The notes beneath the pieces were generated by a model, which was not told where the DNA came from, ran no database searches, and saw nothing but the letters and a program-made list of their open reading frames with translations. This document shows positions 62,643 through 64,000 of a stretch of DNA of 64,000 bases, piece after piece; positions within the stretch are counted from its first letter, which is position 1; each line of letters opens with the position of its first letter. The translations under genes were made by a program, and so were the position numbers. Source of the stretch: Aphrocallistes beatrix (Eukaryota; Porifera; Hexactinellida; Sceptrulophora; Aphrocallistidae); NCBI GenBank assembly GCA_963281255.1, contig OY725502.1:558001-622000 (forward strand), written 5' to 3'.

Positions 62643-63845
62643 ATGGCTGTTCGTCTACCTAACCTACCTGTCCACTCTGATAGAGATCCATTCTCTGATG
62701 TAGAAGAAAATATTACTCTGAAATTCAACCAGCTGATCGAAGCTGTGATGGGAAGGAGAGATCAGCTGTTAACCGAGTTAAAAGTGTTGAGAAGAAAGCA
62801 CAGAGATGAGGATTTTGAAATTCTACACCAAATTACAGAGCTAGAAACATCCAAAAATGAACTAACCCAAACCTGCGGTGAAGTGAGAACAAATGGAGCG
62901 AAAATAGAAATGGAAAAGTCGATTCAGAATTTGGAAGAGCAAATTGATAATCTGAAACAGAAAATGTCTTCATCAACCGTAGGGATAGATTTGAGTTGTG
63001 ATACTCAGAAGTTGGAACAAACTATTAATTATCTCGGAAAGATAGAAGAAATAAAGCAACGTGACTACTCTCTCATCAAATCTCCTCTCTTCAAAGCTAG
63101 CGAGTTTGGAAGCCTTCAAAAGCAGTTGAACAATCCTATCGGACTGTACATTGACAATCCAACAGATCTCGTTTACATTGCGGACAGAGGCAATAGGAGA
63201 ATACAGGTGTGGAGCTTGGATGGAAATTATCGGAGGACTTTCGGTGAAAGCGTTTTGGAAAATCCTCATAAAATCACGATAACGAACAGAGCTTTGTTTG
63301 TAACTGATTATGATCAAAACAGTGTATTCAAATTTCAACTCTCCAACTTCCAAACATTAGCTAGTTATAATGAATTGGTATTTCCTAGCGCAATATGTTC
63401 CAGCACAGATAGAGTGTTTGTTGTTAGCGATAGAAATGCTATCATCGTACTCAACACTGATCTCCAGTTCATGGAAAGTTTTACAGAATATATCGAAAGG
63501 TGTTATGATATTAAAGTAAATAACTCTATTATTTATGCACTAGAAGTAAATACTAACAAAATCAAACTGCTTGACGCTGACACAGGTTGCCTGGTGAGGA
63601 TAGTCAATACTGATAGAGATGGGACAAAGTTTGAAAATGCTTGTCATTTCTGTTTGGATTTGAATGGGAACTTCTTGATTACGAATTGGACGACGAATCA
63701 GATCAAGATAATCAGTGGAGATGGAACTCTGTTACGTCTTATCGGTACTTCTAAATGGAAACTGGAGAAGCCTAGAGGTATAGAAGTAAGCAAAGCTAGC
63801 AAGATTGCGTTAGTTTTCGCAACTGGGATCTTTTGTCAGATATGA
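62643..63845 (+). CDS. Coiled-coil NHL-repeat protein (TRIM2/3/71-like without RING)
   Basis: Intronless, 400 residues. The N-terminus (about 25-125) is a predicted coiled coil rich in Glu, Lys, Leu and Gln (ENITLKFNQLIEAVMGRRDQ, then QNLEEQIDNLKQKM). NHL-type beta-propeller repeats fill about 155-395: NNPIGLYIDNPTDLVYIADR followed by GNRRIQVWSLDG is a textbook NHL unit; weaker ones follow (NPHKITITNRALFVTDYDQ, KLLDADTGCL, GNFLITNWTTNQIKIISGDG, LEKPRGIEVSKASKIALV). There is no RING, B-box or filamin domain, so it is a reduced relative of TRIM-NHL proteins; role unknown. Spacer of about 2.3 kb from the 7TM array. Confidence 0.85.
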   Translation: MAVRLPNLPVHSDRDPFSDVEENITLKFNQLIEAVMGRRDQLLTELKVLRRKHRDEDFEILHQITELETSKNELTQTCGEVRTNGAKIEMEKSIQNLEEQIDNLKQKMSSSTVGIDLSCDTQKLEQTINYLGKIEEIKQRDYSLIKSPLFKASEFGSLQKQLNNPIGLYIDNPTDLVYIADRGNRRIQVWSLDGNYRRTFGESVLENPHKITITNRALFVTDYDQNSVFKFQLSNFQTLASYNELVFPSAICSSTDRVFVVSDRNAIIVLNTDLQFMESFTEYIERCYDIKVNNSIIYALEVNTNKIKLLDADTGCLVRIVNTDRDGTKFENACHFCLDLNGNFLITNWTTNQIKIISGDGTLLRLIGTSKWKLEKPRGIEVSKASKIALVFATGIFCQI

Positions 63846-64000
63846 GATTCGGTTGCAAAATGATTATTGTATCATACCTTCAGAATTCAATCTCATATAT
63901 GTATGTGAATGTGCCTTGTATTCACCATTGGCTTGGTAGTATTCTATATTTAATTGTATCTATCAGTCTATCGTGATAAATGTGAAGGAATGTAATTATA
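63846..64000. other. 3' flank of the NHL gene
   Basis: AT-rich 155 bp to the window edge; no feature recognised. Confidence 0.4.

Noticed and set aside
1-64000. tRNA, snRNA or rRNA genes
   Set aside because: I found no cloverleaf with A/B boxes, nor recognisable U-snRNA or rRNA core motifs, on either strand by eye; a covariance-model scan would be decisive.

Overview
This is eukaryotic, almost certainly metazoan, nuclear DNA. Housekeeping genes are split by short GT-AG introns with strong pyrimidine-AG acceptors. The genes are animal-type (SH3PXD2/Tks scaffold, syntenin, PCMTD, AGBL5, NHL protein), non-coding DNA is AT-rich, and many small non-autonomous DNA transposons fill introns and spacers. 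I cannot name the species. Compact genes, a minor spliceosome and splice-acceptor-like motifs just upstream of many start codons would fit an early-branching animal such as a sponge, but that is inference. There is one assembly gap (24578-24777).

Layout, left to right. 1-2.7 kb: 3' part of RCC1 (+). 3.5-12.4 kb: complete TFIIS/TCEA gene (+, 8 exons), which is also a gene host. Its first intron holds two intronless ORFs on the same strand (a membrane protein and a two-domain glycosyltransferase-like protein). Its fifth intron is a minor-class AT-AC intron that holds, on the opposite strand, the gene for U11/U12 snRNP 48K (SNRNP48), the protein family that recognises 5' splice sites of such introns. 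13.1-15.0 kb: syntenin. 15.9-18.5 kb: RAE1. 19.2-24.5 kb: AGBL5/CCP5. 25.2-32.1 kb (-): Tks-type PX plus six-SH3 scaffold; its large second intron contains SNRNP70 (U1-70K) on the + strand, preceded by a cluster of 5'-splice-site-like motifs. 33.1-36.2 kb (-): PCMTD. 37.6-38.2 kb: degenerate Nudix-like protein. 38.5-40.9 kb: mRNA capping enzyme RNGTT. 41.1-42.7 kb: derlin. 42.9-45.6 kb: PSMD6.

45.4-60.7 kb is an accessory region: a tandem array of five closely related intronless seven-transmembrane genes of a family I do not recognise. The repeat unit carries decaying copies of the PSMD6 3' end and flank. The copies are mosaic: one 169-nt stretch is identical in all five, while the predicted extracellular loops and the ends assort in different combinations. 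A divergent relative lies within the array (48.9-49.5 kb) and another inside TFIIS intron 1. The window ends with a complete intronless coiled-coil/NHL protein (62.6-63.8 kb).

Several genes act in one process: gene expression from Pol II elongation (TFIIS) through capping (RNGTT), 5' splice-site choice (U1-70K, U11-48K) and mRNA export (RAE1). The most notable points are the minor-spliceosome gene nested inside a minor-class intron, the U1-site cluster before U1-70K, and the 7TM array. No retroviral or LTR elements, CRISPR arrays or RNA genes were recognised.
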